Below, one piece after another: positions 11,920 to 23,194 of a stretch of DNA of 64,000 bases. The stretch spans positions 6,221,001 to 6,285,000 of the forward strand of contig NC_070563.1 of NCBI RefSeq assembly GCF_026914185.1. The letters run 5' to 3'. The notes beneath the pieces are model-generated. The model saw only the letters and a program-made list of their open reading frames with translations, had not been told where the DNA came from and did not search any database. The stretch's first letter is position 1. Every line of letters begins with the position of its first letter. Made by a program: the position numbers and the translations under genes. The stretch comes from Puccinia triticina (Eukaryota > Basidiomycota > Pucciniomycetes > Pucciniales > Pucciniaceae).

Positions 11920-13164
11920 ATGAAAAATAATACAAAAAATTAGCACGACGACTCCTTAAAAAAAATTGTTTTGGGTCAACGACTCCCAAAAAGGCCGTAC
12001 CAAAAAAAAGGGTCTAGGTCGACGTCGAGCGCTGGTCGAAAGATAGTCGCACCGACGTATGGGAGTCGTTTTCCCAAAAGTTGGGAGTCGTTTTTCCAAG
12101 ACCCTTTTTTTACAAGGAATTTGTTGTCCAACTAGAATTCAGAGTTTTTTTATAAAAACTTGACCGTTTCTCATGTAATCCTTGAAGGTTGAGCTTAATG
12201 TCCCAAAACAGTACATTTAAAATTTTTGATCATATTACATCAGTGAGAGACACTGATTTAAAAATCAAAGAATTGACTGGTGAGGTCAATATTTTGAGAT
12301 TTTGGTGATTTTAGAAAATTCCCTCTTGATCCGTTTTTCAATTTTTTCCCTTAAAAATTGGATGAGGACCTCCGCAAGGTCCTGAACTATGCCCTACAAA
12401 AGTTTAGATCTTTGTGAAGTGTGATGCAAGGGAGTTGGAGCCCACAAAAAGTCTGTTACACCAAAACCACTCAACCGTGACGCGGTTACATCGCCACATT
12501 ATAAAGTCCCTCAACGGCAGGGCTTGTGTTAAGTTCGCACCCCTAATTCTCCTGACTTATCACAAGTCCCTTGCTTCAGAGGGCCCTGGTACAGCCTGGG
12601 CTGGTGCAAAGCGTCCTTGCACAAAGCGCAACCTCCAAAGGAGGGACTTGCAGGTAAAGCCAAGAATTTGGCTTGAGAGCTTTCAGTGTTTTGGTGGGAG
12701 TTTTTTCCCGCTCCCCTTTCAGGGGTCTTCTCCTTGTGTATTCCTATTGCCTGTGGTGCCAGATTAAAGGCCTGATTTTTCTCTTTCTTTTGGTGTCAAT
12801 CACCACTTTTTCCCCCTTCACAAACTCCTTCCATCCCCCTTTGAAGTTTGTGATTTTTTTGTGTTTGGCCAGAAGTGTGTATGCAAATTCCAAGAAGATC
12901 CATTTGGACTCAATTCAAATACAGGGCTCCTTCATCCATCCACCTTGACTGCTGAGCAAGGGCAACACTCTCCTTCAAGTGTATATATCACAAAAGTGAC
13001 ACTACATTGAAGCTGAGATGCTCAGCTATCCCGTGTACTTCAGCTCGCTGACTCACAATGAGTGCGCGCTGTGTAATGTAAATTTGATTCAAAAAGTTGG
13101 CCAAAAGCCACAAATTTCCTGAAGCTCTCATGCGGAAAAAAGCCAATAACACATAAGCCTCCCA
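11920..13164. other. no gene recognised; a small hairpin-like repeat at 11945-12115
   Basis: At 11945-12115, GGGTCT/AGACCC and GGGAGTCG/CGACTCCC motifs occur in opposite orientation, suggesting a small foldback element. The remainder, including an open frame at 12414-12767, has no recognisable domain and looks like non-coding or repeat sequence. Confidence 0.35.
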
Positions 13165-13640
13165 TTGGGAATGGGAGATGCCTCGCATCGGGGTGCTCCG
13201 CACCCCCAGTCCCGGGATGCTTACACAGCGGGACAAGTAGGATGTCAGCAGGGCGGCCGACCGGACGCCAGCAGGGCCCTGCAGTCTTCGGACGCCCTCA
13301 CGGCGCCGTTCTGCCACACGGCGCCAGGACGCCATCCAGCCACGCCCTGCGGCCATCTTGGGTGGTGCACCTAGGGCAGCCCAGAGGGGCGCCAACCCGA
13401 CCTAGGCGCAGGGGGGGCGACCTCAGTGCGCCATGGCTGGATTTCCCGCGGGCGTCCATGCGGAGATCTTTGGGACATTGGTCTGGGGTATGGCCTCAGG
13501 CCGCCTAGGGGTATGCGAGGGAGACGTGGTCTTTGACGCCATGCTGCCGCGTCTGCAGTTGCCATGAGGTCATGCCTTGAGATGCCTCGGGGGCCGCCAG
13601 AGGCTAGCAGGCAGGCGCGCACGTGGGGACTCTATTGAGG
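13165..13640. repeat. GC-rich repeat segment
   Basis: This has the same compositional type as 9290-9760, with GGCGCC-like motifs, and is flanked by AT-rich DNA. The CACTA-like element at 13682 inserted just beyond its edge. Confidence 0.4.
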
Positions 13641-13681
13641 CCACACAGAACATCCAAGGTGCCAACACCTCACGGGCAATA

Positions 13682-16266
13682 CACCAGGGGAGAAAGTGTG
13701 GCACTCTCTAGAGAGTGCCAGACTGTATGTTTCTTGAGTAACCCAGACTGATGTCAACTGTTGGAGCATGTGTAACTCAAGCTTAAATCAACATTGATAT
13801 GATGTTCAACTAAAGCTGATCTTATCTATAATTAAATATGGTGAAAAAAACAGATTTTCACCTTGGCCAATTCACAACTCCAGTGCAAATCAACTTGAAC
13901 TGTATTTGAAGGATTAGTAGGCTCTGGGCTTGTGTCATGGGCTACTGTCACAAATTGCGGATGGGACAACCATCATTCTTCTGCCGGATCCCATGAGGTA
14001 AGATCCCAAAATATAGCCAGATAAGTGCCGCAGTAGACTGCAATTTGGACCAGTGCATACATTAGAATTCCAGGGAGGTTGAATTGAACTTCATAGATCC
14101 CAATATGTATTTACTAATTTCTCTTTAATGGCATCTCAAGACCTCCCAGGTTGTTGAGGCTGGCTCCATGGTGAATTCTGCCTGGAGTCAGGTTGATTGG
14201 TGAGTATGATGGTGGAAACTTGTGGCTGTGGGCCCTGGGGCAAGAACAAGTAATATTCTCTCTTGAGTCCTTGCTCTCTCACCAGCCCCTCTGCCCCATG
14301 CTCACGCAGGTGCTACATCTGCTACCAACTGTTTAATTCTAGTCCAGGTTAGCCCGGGGCTTGGAGGGCACTGTGCTCAGTCTTCTTGTTACTGGGGACA
14401 AGTGCTGGGGTAACTTGCTTTTGAGGGCTGTTAAGGGGAATCACTTCCCTGTCACTTGTGTGACATGTCTACCGTGATTTTTGGCCAAACGTTAGGGTGG
14501 ACACAAACATGGTCCGCTGCAAACTGGTGTACACCCTGATTCTCGGCCAAAAATCAGAGTCAACATGGCATTGTATCAATCACGGCCGGTCATCAAGGGG
14601 AATGAAAAATCTCGGTGACCAGCTGTAACGGTAATCAAATGGCCGGTACAGGTGCTAGTCATCAAGAGACTAGCACCCCTTGATGACCGTTCGGTTCCAG
14701 AAATCAAGGGACGTGACAGCTCCTCTCAATGACTGGTTGGTACCGTTCATTGAGGGGAGTTAGAACTCATCCCAACAAGCGGTGCAATTGGTCATTGAGA
14801 GGAGGTGTTACTCCCCTTGATGACCGGTGCAGAACGGTCATTGAGAGCAGCTATCACTCCCCTCAATGTCTGGCACCAAATGGTCATCAAGAAGATGTGT
14901 AACTCCCCGATGACCAGCACAGGAGTTCATCAAAGGGAGTTACAACTCATCTCGATGACTGGCCATTGGAAAGAGTTGTAACTCCCCTCGATGAACTCCT
15001 GTACTGGTCATTGAGCGGAGTAACAACTCCTCTCAATGACCAACTGTACCGGTCGTCGGGGTGAGTTGTAACTCCCCTTGATTACCGGCACAGGAGGTCA
15101 TCAAGAGGATTCACAACTCCTCCTGATGACTGGTGTGTACCAGCCCTTTGGAAGAGTTGTTACTCCCTCCAATGACCAGCACAGGCTGGTCGTCAAGAAG
15201 GGCTACACCTTGCCTCGATGACCTGTCTGTACCGGTCATCGAGGGAACTGGAAGGGTAGACAATGACCGACCGAGACCGGTCATCAAGAGGAGGTGTAAC
15301 CACCTTGATGACCGGTACAAGTGGCCATCAAAGGGAGTCACAACTCCTTGATGACCAGCTGCATCAGTCATTGGGAGGTGTAACTCCCCCTTGATGGCCG
15401 GTCAGTACTGGTCATCAAGGGGAGTTACATTACCTCTGATGACCGGTACAAACCAGTCATCAGGAGGAGTCATCACTCCAAGTCTCCCTTCAATGACCAC
15501 CTGTACAGGTCATGGAGGGGAGTTAACAACTCATGCCAAAGACTGGTACAGACCAGTCATCAGGAGCAGTCGTTACTTCCCTTGATGACCACCTGTACCA
15601 GTCATCAAGGGGAGTCACAACTCCAGCCGGTACAGACAGGTCTTCCAGAGGAGTTCTTACTCTCCTCAGAAAACCAGTGCAGGAGAATTGTTGGCAGGAT
15701 GTAATTCCCAATAGGCTAGTTCCTATGCCTCAAACTACATATAGAATTTGCTGCAAAATTGTTGGACAAAGCCAGCCACACCAGAAAAAAGAAGATAAGA
15801 GACCATCATGACTTTAATCCTTCATACAACTTTATATGCACTTCATCCCAAAATGGCTTGGATGAGTGATCACCAGACGGCCTAAACACACAACATACTC
15901 ATCTGAATGTAATTATCACAGATGCTCTCAGTTGGCAGAAAAAATTTAATGTTTATGGAGAGTGAATTGAACATCAATCAGTCATTGTCATGTTCTGCCA
16001 AATCACAATATGAAAGATAATGAATTATGAAATCTAGACTTGTGAGTAAGATAGGCTACATTTGAACAACAATTCATGAGGAGTGAATTGTGAGTTCAAA
16101 CTATTCAACACATCAATTCATCATACTTACATGCAATAGTTTCCAATGAGTTATAAAAACAATCAAACAAAAGTTGTGCACTGACATTGAACTGACTTCA
16201 GACCATTTGAATGATAAAGTTACGGCCTGGCACTCTCTAAAGAGTGCCACACTTTCTCCCCTGGTG
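13682..16266. mobile_element. CACTA-like non-autonomous DNA transposon, 2,585 bp
   Basis: The ends are an inverted repeat of about 40 bp that begins CACCAGGGGAGAAAGTGTGG at 13682 and ends with its complement at 16266. Each end carries a GGCACTCTCT-AGAGAGTGCC palindrome. Direct ATA trinucleotides flank both ends (13679-13681 and 16267-16269), a 3 bp target duplication. CAC-type ends plus a 3 bp duplication are typical of the CACTA/En-Spm (CMC) superfamily. No transposase is encoded, so movement would need a transposase supplied elsewhere. Confidence 0.75.
14580..15700. repeat. array of short palindromic repeats inside the CACTA-like element
   Basis: Roughly 25 half-units alternate between GATGACCGGTAC-like and GGTCATCAAGGGGAGTT-like sequence, separated by AACTCCCCTT. 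Each pair forms an imperfect palindrome with a period of about 40-90 bp. The units are diverged, so this is not a recent tandem array. CACTA elements typically carry subterminal repeats bound by their transposase; here the repeats occupy the internal part as well. Confidence 0.8.
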
Positions 16267-16569
16267 ATAACACACAGGGTAAACGTTTGGAGGTATCTCT
16301 TATAATTTCAATAGCAAGATGCTTGGGGACATCTACTTAGATACAGATACAACGGGAGGGAAACAAGATTGAGGGGGTGGGAAGAGGGAGCAAAAATAGG
16401 CAACACCGCTTCACAAGGACTAATGAATGTTGGGGGGGGGGGGGGGGCTGGAGGGGGGGCAATCACAAGTACATTCACATATTGGCAATCTCAGCAGCTA
16501 AGGCCCTTACGTCATCCATGGTTGGGCAAACACAGGAAGTCCTCCGAGTTACGGGACTTGCCAAAGAGT

Positions 16570-16870
16570 TTGGTGTCCTTCTGGCATGTCAGGCAATGCC
16601 ACCTGCAATGCATAACTTTGGTCAAATCCAAAGTTGATCGCAAGAGCCCTCCAAACTCACGTGTTGATGTGATTCTTGTTGAGGGTCCTGTTTGCTTGGA
16701 GCTGGTGATCTATTGTGTCCCAGTGGGACACGGTCTTGGTGTTGGGATCAAAGTGATTCTTGAGCGTGGCGAGTCGGATGTAGGCCCAGCGGGCCTTGAG
16801 CATGACATGGCAATCTTTGCCCAACATTGCATCAATTTCTCCGCTGTTTAATACTCGGCAAGGCGGGAGC
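16570..16870 (-). pseudogene. possible coding fragment, family unknown
   Basis: On the minus strand a ~60-codon frame reads KARWAYIRLATLKNHF and further W/D/L-patterned residues, ending at a GTGAGT donor-like site. The composition looks like real protein, but no start, stop or partner exon is clear. I cannot name the family. It could be an exon remnant carried by a repeat. Confidence 0.3.
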
Positions 16871-17089
16871 AGGCTGAGGAGGGGATTGTTACTAGGTCGG
16901 AATTACCTGGGGGGTGTGGGGACTTACCTTAGAAGTAGGGGGCAGGGGTGAATTTATTCATGATATCGGAGAAGTTGCTTGTATGGGGGGAAAGTTGGGG
17001 GAAAATTTTTGGGCAGACAAGGTATGTGTTGACTTGGAGCAAGGTGATACATACATACAATATATATCACCAGGTCAGGGTTAGGTCTG

Positions 17090-17435
17090 GGGCAGGGGTG
17101 CCAGGTCAAGGACCACCAACACTGCCCACACTCATCCATGACGCGAGCCGGCCAAAGCCAAGCCAACTGGATCGCGGCTCATGGGCCCTGTGATTGCCCA
17201 CACCTGGACGGGGTGCCCATTGGGCGTCCTAGCCACCCCGGCAACCCCAGGACGCAGTGGCGGCCCCCCATAACCAGTGGCGCCATCAGGACCCTTGCGT
17301 CAGCCAGGCGACCGGCATGGACACCCCCGTGACAGCCGGCTGTTACACCTCCCCTACCGGTGTGTCACGCAGGCATCTCACCGGGGCGGCCAGGACCCTG
17401 GCAAGCCCCTACTAGACACCCTTACGAGATACCCC
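17090..17435 (-). repeat. GC-rich repeat, inverted relative to the copy at 23195-23440
   Basis: AGCAAGCCCCTACTAGACAC-like sequence at about 17400-17425 is matched in inverse orientation at about 23200-23225. In both places an AATTTACGTAAG motif follows on the AT-rich side. Confidence 0.5.
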
Positions 17436-17499
17436 GGGAATTTGAAATTTTGAAACGGCTGTAGTTTTGATTTTTTGGAGAGAACCAACTATTTGAAAC

Positions 17500-17826
17500 C
17501 AACTACGTCAGCATGTTCAATTTTGCAAATTTTGGCATTATAGGGGATTGAAACAATTTACGTAAGTAACATCTGCAGCCATTTGTGGGGGTTTTGGATA
17601 AGAAAAGTGTGAAATTGATTTTCTGGTTATCATTGCTGATGTATTGATTAAGGCCCCGTTTGGAGCCAAAATAAATATAGGTGATATAATCATTTGTAAA
17701 TTCAATAAAAAATACAAAACTCAACATAAAGAATCCATTTTTTTTTTGTAGGAAACCTACAGTACTGGTCTCATCAACTATGAAGTCAGATTTAACTGAT
17801 TCAGCCATCTCAACACCATAATACCA
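17500..17826 (-). repeat. MITE-like repeat, uninterrupted copy (empty site for the 21436 element)
   Basis: On the minus strand it begins near ATGGCTGAATCAGTT (17808) and continues through ATTATATCACCTATATTTAT to a GGCTCCAAACGGGGCC motif near 17655. The same sequence occurs at 21270-21435 and 22861-22910, where it is interrupted by the foldback element. A frame of ~100 codons crosses it in both copies, but its composition does not look coding. Confidence 0.65.
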
Positions 17827-17828
17827 CT

Positions 17829-17862
17829 AGAGGCCAAGGCGGCTACGCCGCTGCAGGGGAAA
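17829..17862 (+). repeat. isolated copy of the CTAGAGGCCAAGGCGGCT terminal motif
   Basis: The sequence starting CTAGAGGCCAAGGCGGCT and running to GCTGCAGGGG matches the two sites near 58187 and 63679. There it occurs as a head-to-head inverted pair; here only one end is visible. Confidence 0.5.
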
Positions 17863-18467
17863 CAGCCTCACATCAAAACCTACCCCAAACAGTTTCTTCA
17901 ACAAAAGGCTGGTACCCTGAGAAAATTATGTGCCTTCAGACTGCAGTTCCAGGATTCAACTCAAATAATTGTGGCCTCCAAAATCACACTTTCCATTTCT
18001 ATGTCAAGAATGTTGCCCCTGAGCTTTGATTAGTTGCACAATATTATCCTTGTAAGATAATTTAAACCACACTTCTCATCTCAATAGAATTCAATTTCAT
18101 GCTTTGGATTACAGAAATCCATACAAAACTTCAGAGACAGATCAACACAAAATGTCAGAGACATAATCAAAGTATCTTCATCACTTGTAAAATAGGAAGT
18201 TTTATTAAACCGTACAGCCTGAGAGTATCTTATTGGAGACGAGTGCGTGGGGCTTGGCGGCGCGGCGGGCCTGGCCAACCCTGCACATGGTGTTGCGCCA
18301 ATGGACGGTAATCCCATTAGACAACCCATTCCTGTTTGCTGAGGACGCGGATGTCTCTGAGGATGAGGTTATCCATATTGTTTGAGAAGCCGCCGTAGTC
18401 TGGAGAACGTCCTGCGGGGACAAGGGGTCCCTTTGAGACCCTCTGTTCAAGAGGCTAATTAGTTAAG

Positions 18468-19960
18468 CTAGCACGAGTTTGGTATTTTAATGCATGTTAT
18501 TAAGTTGCGGAAAACCTTCAACTTCAGGGCAGTTTCTCTGACGTCATACGTATTGGAATCTGCTGCCCAAGCAAAGCTGATAACGGTGTCAAATGACTTG
18601 TTTCGCCACGCTAGAGCTGTATAGATGACATACTCGCCATCTCCACATACCGTCATGGATCGGCCATTCGGCGACTGCTTGAGAGTTTGGGCAAATACTT
18701 CAGTTGTTCCAAGTTCGTGGACCTCAACATTCAACTTCTGTCCATTGGGAATTTCATGATATGCAAGCCTAAATGACAATGAGTACTGCAAGTATTCAGT
18801 AGAAGGCTTCATTGGCAAACTTACCTTGTGCAGCCGCAACATTGCAAGTCACTACTTCAGCGTTCCTAGTAAAGACTATTTTGCCTCCGACCTCCATGCT
18901 AATACTCGGTTCCTCTCTTCCGAGCTTGACTACCACTGAGCCTTCGTCAAATCCCAAGCCAATGTCAGTCCTGTTTTTGCTGTAAGTGACACACCAGGCC
19001 CGTTCCAGTCCGTAATTCAGCGTATTTTCCAGTTGATAAGTCGAGGAATGCCAAGTTTTGACGGTGCCATTCTCTGAGTCCGAGATGATGATAGGCAGTG
19101 TGGGGTGGAAAATAGCGTAGGAAACATTTGATTGATGACCTTCGAGCGTTTGTATACATGATTTAGAGAGGCAGTCCCAAATCTTGATGAGTCTGTAGTT
19201 CAACAGGATTGGATGAAAAAGTGAAGCAGATTCGTCAATGGAATTATAAATGAATCAAGATAGAATCTGTCAAGAACTTGTCCGATCTGGAAATGACGGA
19301 TTTTCCCGTTCATCCACTCTATAGACATGCATGTGGTGTTCGTGATGCTCTGGGGTTTAGAGACAAGCTGAAGCAGACAATTATAATGCTTACCGATCAT
19401 CACCAGTGGTGACCAGATAAGGCTTGTCTCCACCATGGTGGTATTCAACATAATTGTCACCTTTCTCGTGAGCATCAAGGCCGAAGTTAGCGGTGTGAGA
19501 GCCTAGTGATCAGACCTTCACGGTGTATTCTAAACAAGATGATGTGAAGGTGTTGGAATCCTTCGGGTTAAACACCAAGTTCATGATGTAATGCGTTTGT
19601 CCTTTGAAAACCTGAAACAAAAGTTGACAATAGGCATTCAGTAAAACTGAATAGAATAAGAAAATTGCATTAGTGAAGAGAGAAGCTTACCTGAAGGAAT
19701 TTCCATGACTTGTCCCAATCCCACAGCTGGATTGACATGTCATCACTTCCAGTCAATACCAACGGCTGTGTAGGGTGAACAGACATCAAGTATTAGCCTA
19801 CGCGGCCTAACAGTCATGTTAAAAAGGAAAATGACTCACCAGATCTAATCAGGATGAGCCTCGAATGCAGCCACGCGGGCAGATGTGTTGTAGTTGAATA
19901 TGCAAAGGTGGAAATTGCCAAATTTTGAGATTGAACTCCCAATTGTTCAGTAATGAACCC
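18468..19960 (-). pseudogene. SEC27: decayed, truncated coatomer beta' subunit (COPI WD40 protein)
   Basis: The minus strand carries successive WD40 segments of coatomer beta'. They include ARVAAFEAHPD, GSDDMSIQLWDWDKSWKF, EKGDNYVEYHHGGDKPYL, SCIQTLEGH, LENTLNYGLERAWCV and MTVCGDGEYVIYTALAWRNK. Intact beta' is a ~800-900 residue COPI vesicle-coat protein that binds cargo sorting signals at the Golgi. Here only part of the N-terminal propeller region is present. An in-frame TAG follows AHPD (19845-19847), and a TGA replaces the Trp of the KVWSLGS motif (19510-19512). Introns with GT-AG borders are retained, so this is a genomic duplicate and not a retrocopy. The 3' part ends in intron-like sequence at 18468. 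Confidence 0.85.
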
Positions 19961-20814
19961 CGGGGCAGCGGTACAGTGATGCGCGAAGGATGGCTTTGGT
20001 TGGCTCAGGGGGAATTGTGGCAGCGAAGCGGTAGCAGTCGTCATGGTGTGGCAGGTTGAATCCGAGGAAGGGAGAGTACCTTGGGCTGGAGACCAAGGGT
20101 TCCGAGCGAAAGATTGTAGGTGGCCGATGAGGGGAGCAAACTGGACTGGATCTCGAAGGCCTTGGCAAGGAACTGGCCAGAGAAGCATCCGCTGGACAGT
20201 CCGGGCGGGTCGGGTGGGATGTGCGGGGTAATGGCAGCCCGGCGGGAGAAGTCAATACTACAGAATGTGGGTCTGGCTGGACCAAAGCGGAACTCAAATA
20301 CACACCTGATCAGTGGATGGTCACTTCCCTCAATGTGTAAAGCCTCCTTTGCCCGTGTTTTGAAGGGTTTGACCGACAAACACAGCTTGGAGCTCAACCA
20401 TCTCACCCCAGCAAAGAGAAATCCAATTCTTAGCATGGAGGACATAGTCAAAATCTGGGAGGAGATTGCGTCTTGAGAGGAGGTGTGTTTGTCCCATTGG
20501 AATTGGCGGGGAGATTCCCAACTTTGCATACAGTGGGCAATGCCTTGTTGACGAGTTCTCAAGCTTTGGATCACTGTTGACTTGGGGGTGTCACCATGGT
20601 TTTGCGCCAGGGTTGGCTTCGCTTGGTGACTGATCTACATATTTGGGGGGTTGGCAAGTGATCCACGGGGGCATGGCGGTGGCAGTGGCAGTGGTGTTGC
20701 TGGATCAGGTTGCCCGGATGGTTGGTGAGGGTAGGGTGGAATGTATGGTTTGCTGCACTCTAGGTAGCCAATAGCAACGGTTTGGACGACTTGGAGTGGG
20801 TGGCCTGTGTGGCT
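19961..20814. other. no gene recognised
   Basis: Several overlapping frames occur on both strands, but none shows a domain. The sequence upstream of 20840 may be the 5' part of the LTR-like repeat or its insertion flank. Confidence 0.35.
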
Positions 20815-21245
20815 ATAAATAGAGACCTGTGATAACCTCATTTCCCTCAGGCAATTCTCTGGGCTTGGCTTCCAGCCGGAGTTGTCTCACCCCCGTCCGC
20901 TGTTGCACTTGCACAGTTTGATGGGGGAATATTTGGTGGCCCCCCTGTGCTTAACCGCTGGGGGTCATCCTCTCACTGCTTTTTGACCTTGCTAGACAAG
21001 GATGGGCAGTGGGCCACAGTGCATCAGCTTGCTGATGTTGGGTGGCAGGTTTTGGATTGTTGTTTTGTTGTACTACTTGTGCTTTTTTTTTGTAGCTGCT
21101 ATAGTTGCTGGGGGAAGCCCTGATAGTTTTTTTGATGCAACTTGTAAGGGGGAAACCCTTGATTTTTTGTTTGTTATTTTGTTGTTTTATAGGGAGAACC
21201 CTTGAAGTTTTTTTCCATGATTTGCAGGCTTTAATATACTTGGAT
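20815..21245 (+). repeat. LTR-like interspersed repeat, copy 2
   Basis: CTATAAATAG near 20813 is a TATA-like box. Downstream, GTCTCACCCCCGTCCGCTG and GGGAATATTTGGTGGCCCCC match the copy at 61965-62030 closely. The 3' part carries GGGGGAAACCCTTGA and GGCTTTAATATACTTGGATT, also found in copy 3. It is non-coding and consistent with a solo LTR. Confidence 0.5.
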
Positions 21246-21269
21246 TACATTGCTTTGTTTTGGTCAAAA

Positions 21270-22910
21270 GCAATATAATGGTACTACAGTATTGAATATG
21301 GCTGAATCAGTTGAATCTGACTTCATAATTGAAGAGACAAGTATTTTAGGTTTCCTAGAAAAAATATTTGGAGGCTTTATGTTGAATTTTGTAGTTTTCA
21401 TTGAATTAACCAATGATTATATCACCTATATTTATACGGCCTTACTTCGCGCACTGCGGAAAACTCTTCGCGCACTGTGGGGGTCGTTGTCTCGACGTCC
21501 AGCCCCCAGTGCGCGCTTCTGCCACGGCTCTTCGCGCACTGCATTTTCCGCCAAAAAAACGGCTTGCATTTTTTGAGATATTTTTTGATGAATCAATAGA
21601 ATGGCTTTTTATGATCCCCCTAAAAAATAATCAAGTCATTTAGGGGTCTCCTTGAGCCTAGAGAAAATTGACATGAAAAAATCATATTTTAACGCGGCAG
21701 GGACCTTTAATATCGCTTCCTGTGCCCCAATAGCCCCAAAAATTTCACAGTATCATGGCACATGTGCAAATTCATGACCTGATAATTTTCAGAATTTTTC
21801 CCAGAGATATAAGGGGTGCGCGGCAGGCTTAGTAGGAAAATTACTGCTAACTGTATAGCTTTTTTGTTACACACTCAAACAGTCCCAAAATTTCAGAAAT
21901 GTTTTCATTGTGGATATTCTCCGCGCAATAAATTTCTTGGCAATAGTGTGTCATGATAACATGAGATGTAGTGCGGCGGGCTTAGTTGGAAAATGACTGC
22001 TAACTTATCTCATGTTTCAATGACACGCTATTGCTAAGAGCTTTATGGCGCGGAGAATATGCAAAATTGAAACATTCCTGAAAATTTCAGACTGTTTCAG
22101 CGTGTAAAAAAAATCTATACATGTAGCAGCCATTTTCCTACTAAGCCCTCCGCGCACCCCTTATATCTCATGTTATCATGACACACTATTGCCAAGAAAT
22201 TTATGGCGCGGAGGATATCCACAATGAAAACATTTCTGAAATTTTTGGACTGTTTGGGTGTGTAACAAAAAAGCTATACAGTTAGCGGTAATTTTCCTAC
22301 TAAGCCTGCTGCGCACCCCTTATATCTCATTTTATAATGACACACTATTGCTAGGAATTTCAGGGAATTAATTTGAAGCATATTTCTCTGTGCTCTCAAA
22401 ATTTTGTGCCTTTGGTGTGTGTAACAAAAAAGTTATACATATACACAAAATAATAAACGCAATACCTATTTGGGCTACAGGAAAGCTGGTGAAAATTCTG
22501 AAAATTATCAGGTCATGAATTTGCACATGTACCATGATACTGTGAAATTTTTGGGGCTACTGGGGCACAGGAAGCAATATTACAGGTCCCTGCCGCGTTA
22601 AAATATGATTTTTTCATGTCAATTTTCTCTAGGCTCAAGGAGACCCCTAAATGACTTGATTAATTTTTAGGGGGATCATAAAAAGTCATTCTATTGATTC
22701 ATCAAAAAATATCTCAAGAAATGCAAGCCGTTTTTTCGGGGGAATGCACAGTGCGCAAAGAGCCGTGGCGAAAGCGCGCACTGGGGGCGGGACGTCGAGA
22801 CGACGACCCCCACAGTGCGCGAAGAGTTTCTCGCAGTGCGCGAAGTAAGTCCGTATTTATATTGGCTCCAAACAGGGCCTAAAATCAACAAAAAATCACT
22901 TTTAGAAGCC
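21270..22910 (+). repeat. MITE-like repeat, copy interrupted by a foldback element
   Basis: 21270-21435 and 22861-22910 together match the repeat at 17500-17826 in opposite orientation. The join lies in CACCTATATTTAT / ATTGGCTCCAAAC. The intervening 21436-22854 is absent from the other copy. Confidence 0.65.
21436..22854. mobile_element. foldback DNA transposon, 1,419 bp, with long terminal inverted repeats
   Basis: The ends ACGGCCTTACTTCGCGCACT and the inverse of ACGGACTTACTTCGCGCACT begin inverted repeats of more than 350 bp. Direct ATTTAT copies (21430-21435 and 22855-22860) flank the element. The interior holds the same CTACTAAGCC / GCGCACCCCTTATA modules as the palindrome at 10981-11919, also arranged head to head. 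There is no coding capacity. The superfamily is not clear from a 6 bp duplication alone. Confidence 0.8.
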
Positions 22911-23194
22911 TTTCAGACCTTCCTCAACCCTGATAATGTAACATGGGAGCAGGAGAGAACAGGGAGGAACTAATATGTATGCACACTATGTTTGCACCTT
23001 TAAGCACAAAAACAAATTGAAACAAAACACGGGAGTATGTCATTTTTTCCCTTGGAAGGGAAGACCAGATTGAAACAGGGTACATCAGTATGTCCCAGAA
23101 GAAAAAAATACCAGCAGTGTCCATTTGAAACAAGTTTCACAGGTTTACGTAAGTATCATTTTTGCCAAATAAATCATTTTGAAACAATTTACGT

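Noticed and set aside
14580..15700. Regular short repeats resembling a CRISPR array
   Set aside because: The repeats are diverged and alternate in orientation, there are no uniform spacers, and the array lies inside a CACTA-like element in a eukaryotic genome.
16432..16462. Long G run as a possible special structure
   Set aside because: A simple homopolymer-rich tract, as also seen near 63630; no regular G-quadruplex spacing beyond what the run itself allows.
21250..21576. 108-codon frame starting in the MITE-like repeat, with a related frame at 17503-17808
   Set aside because: Similarity follows the DNA repeat and the frame runs into the inserted foldback element; the amino acid pattern gives no sign of selection.
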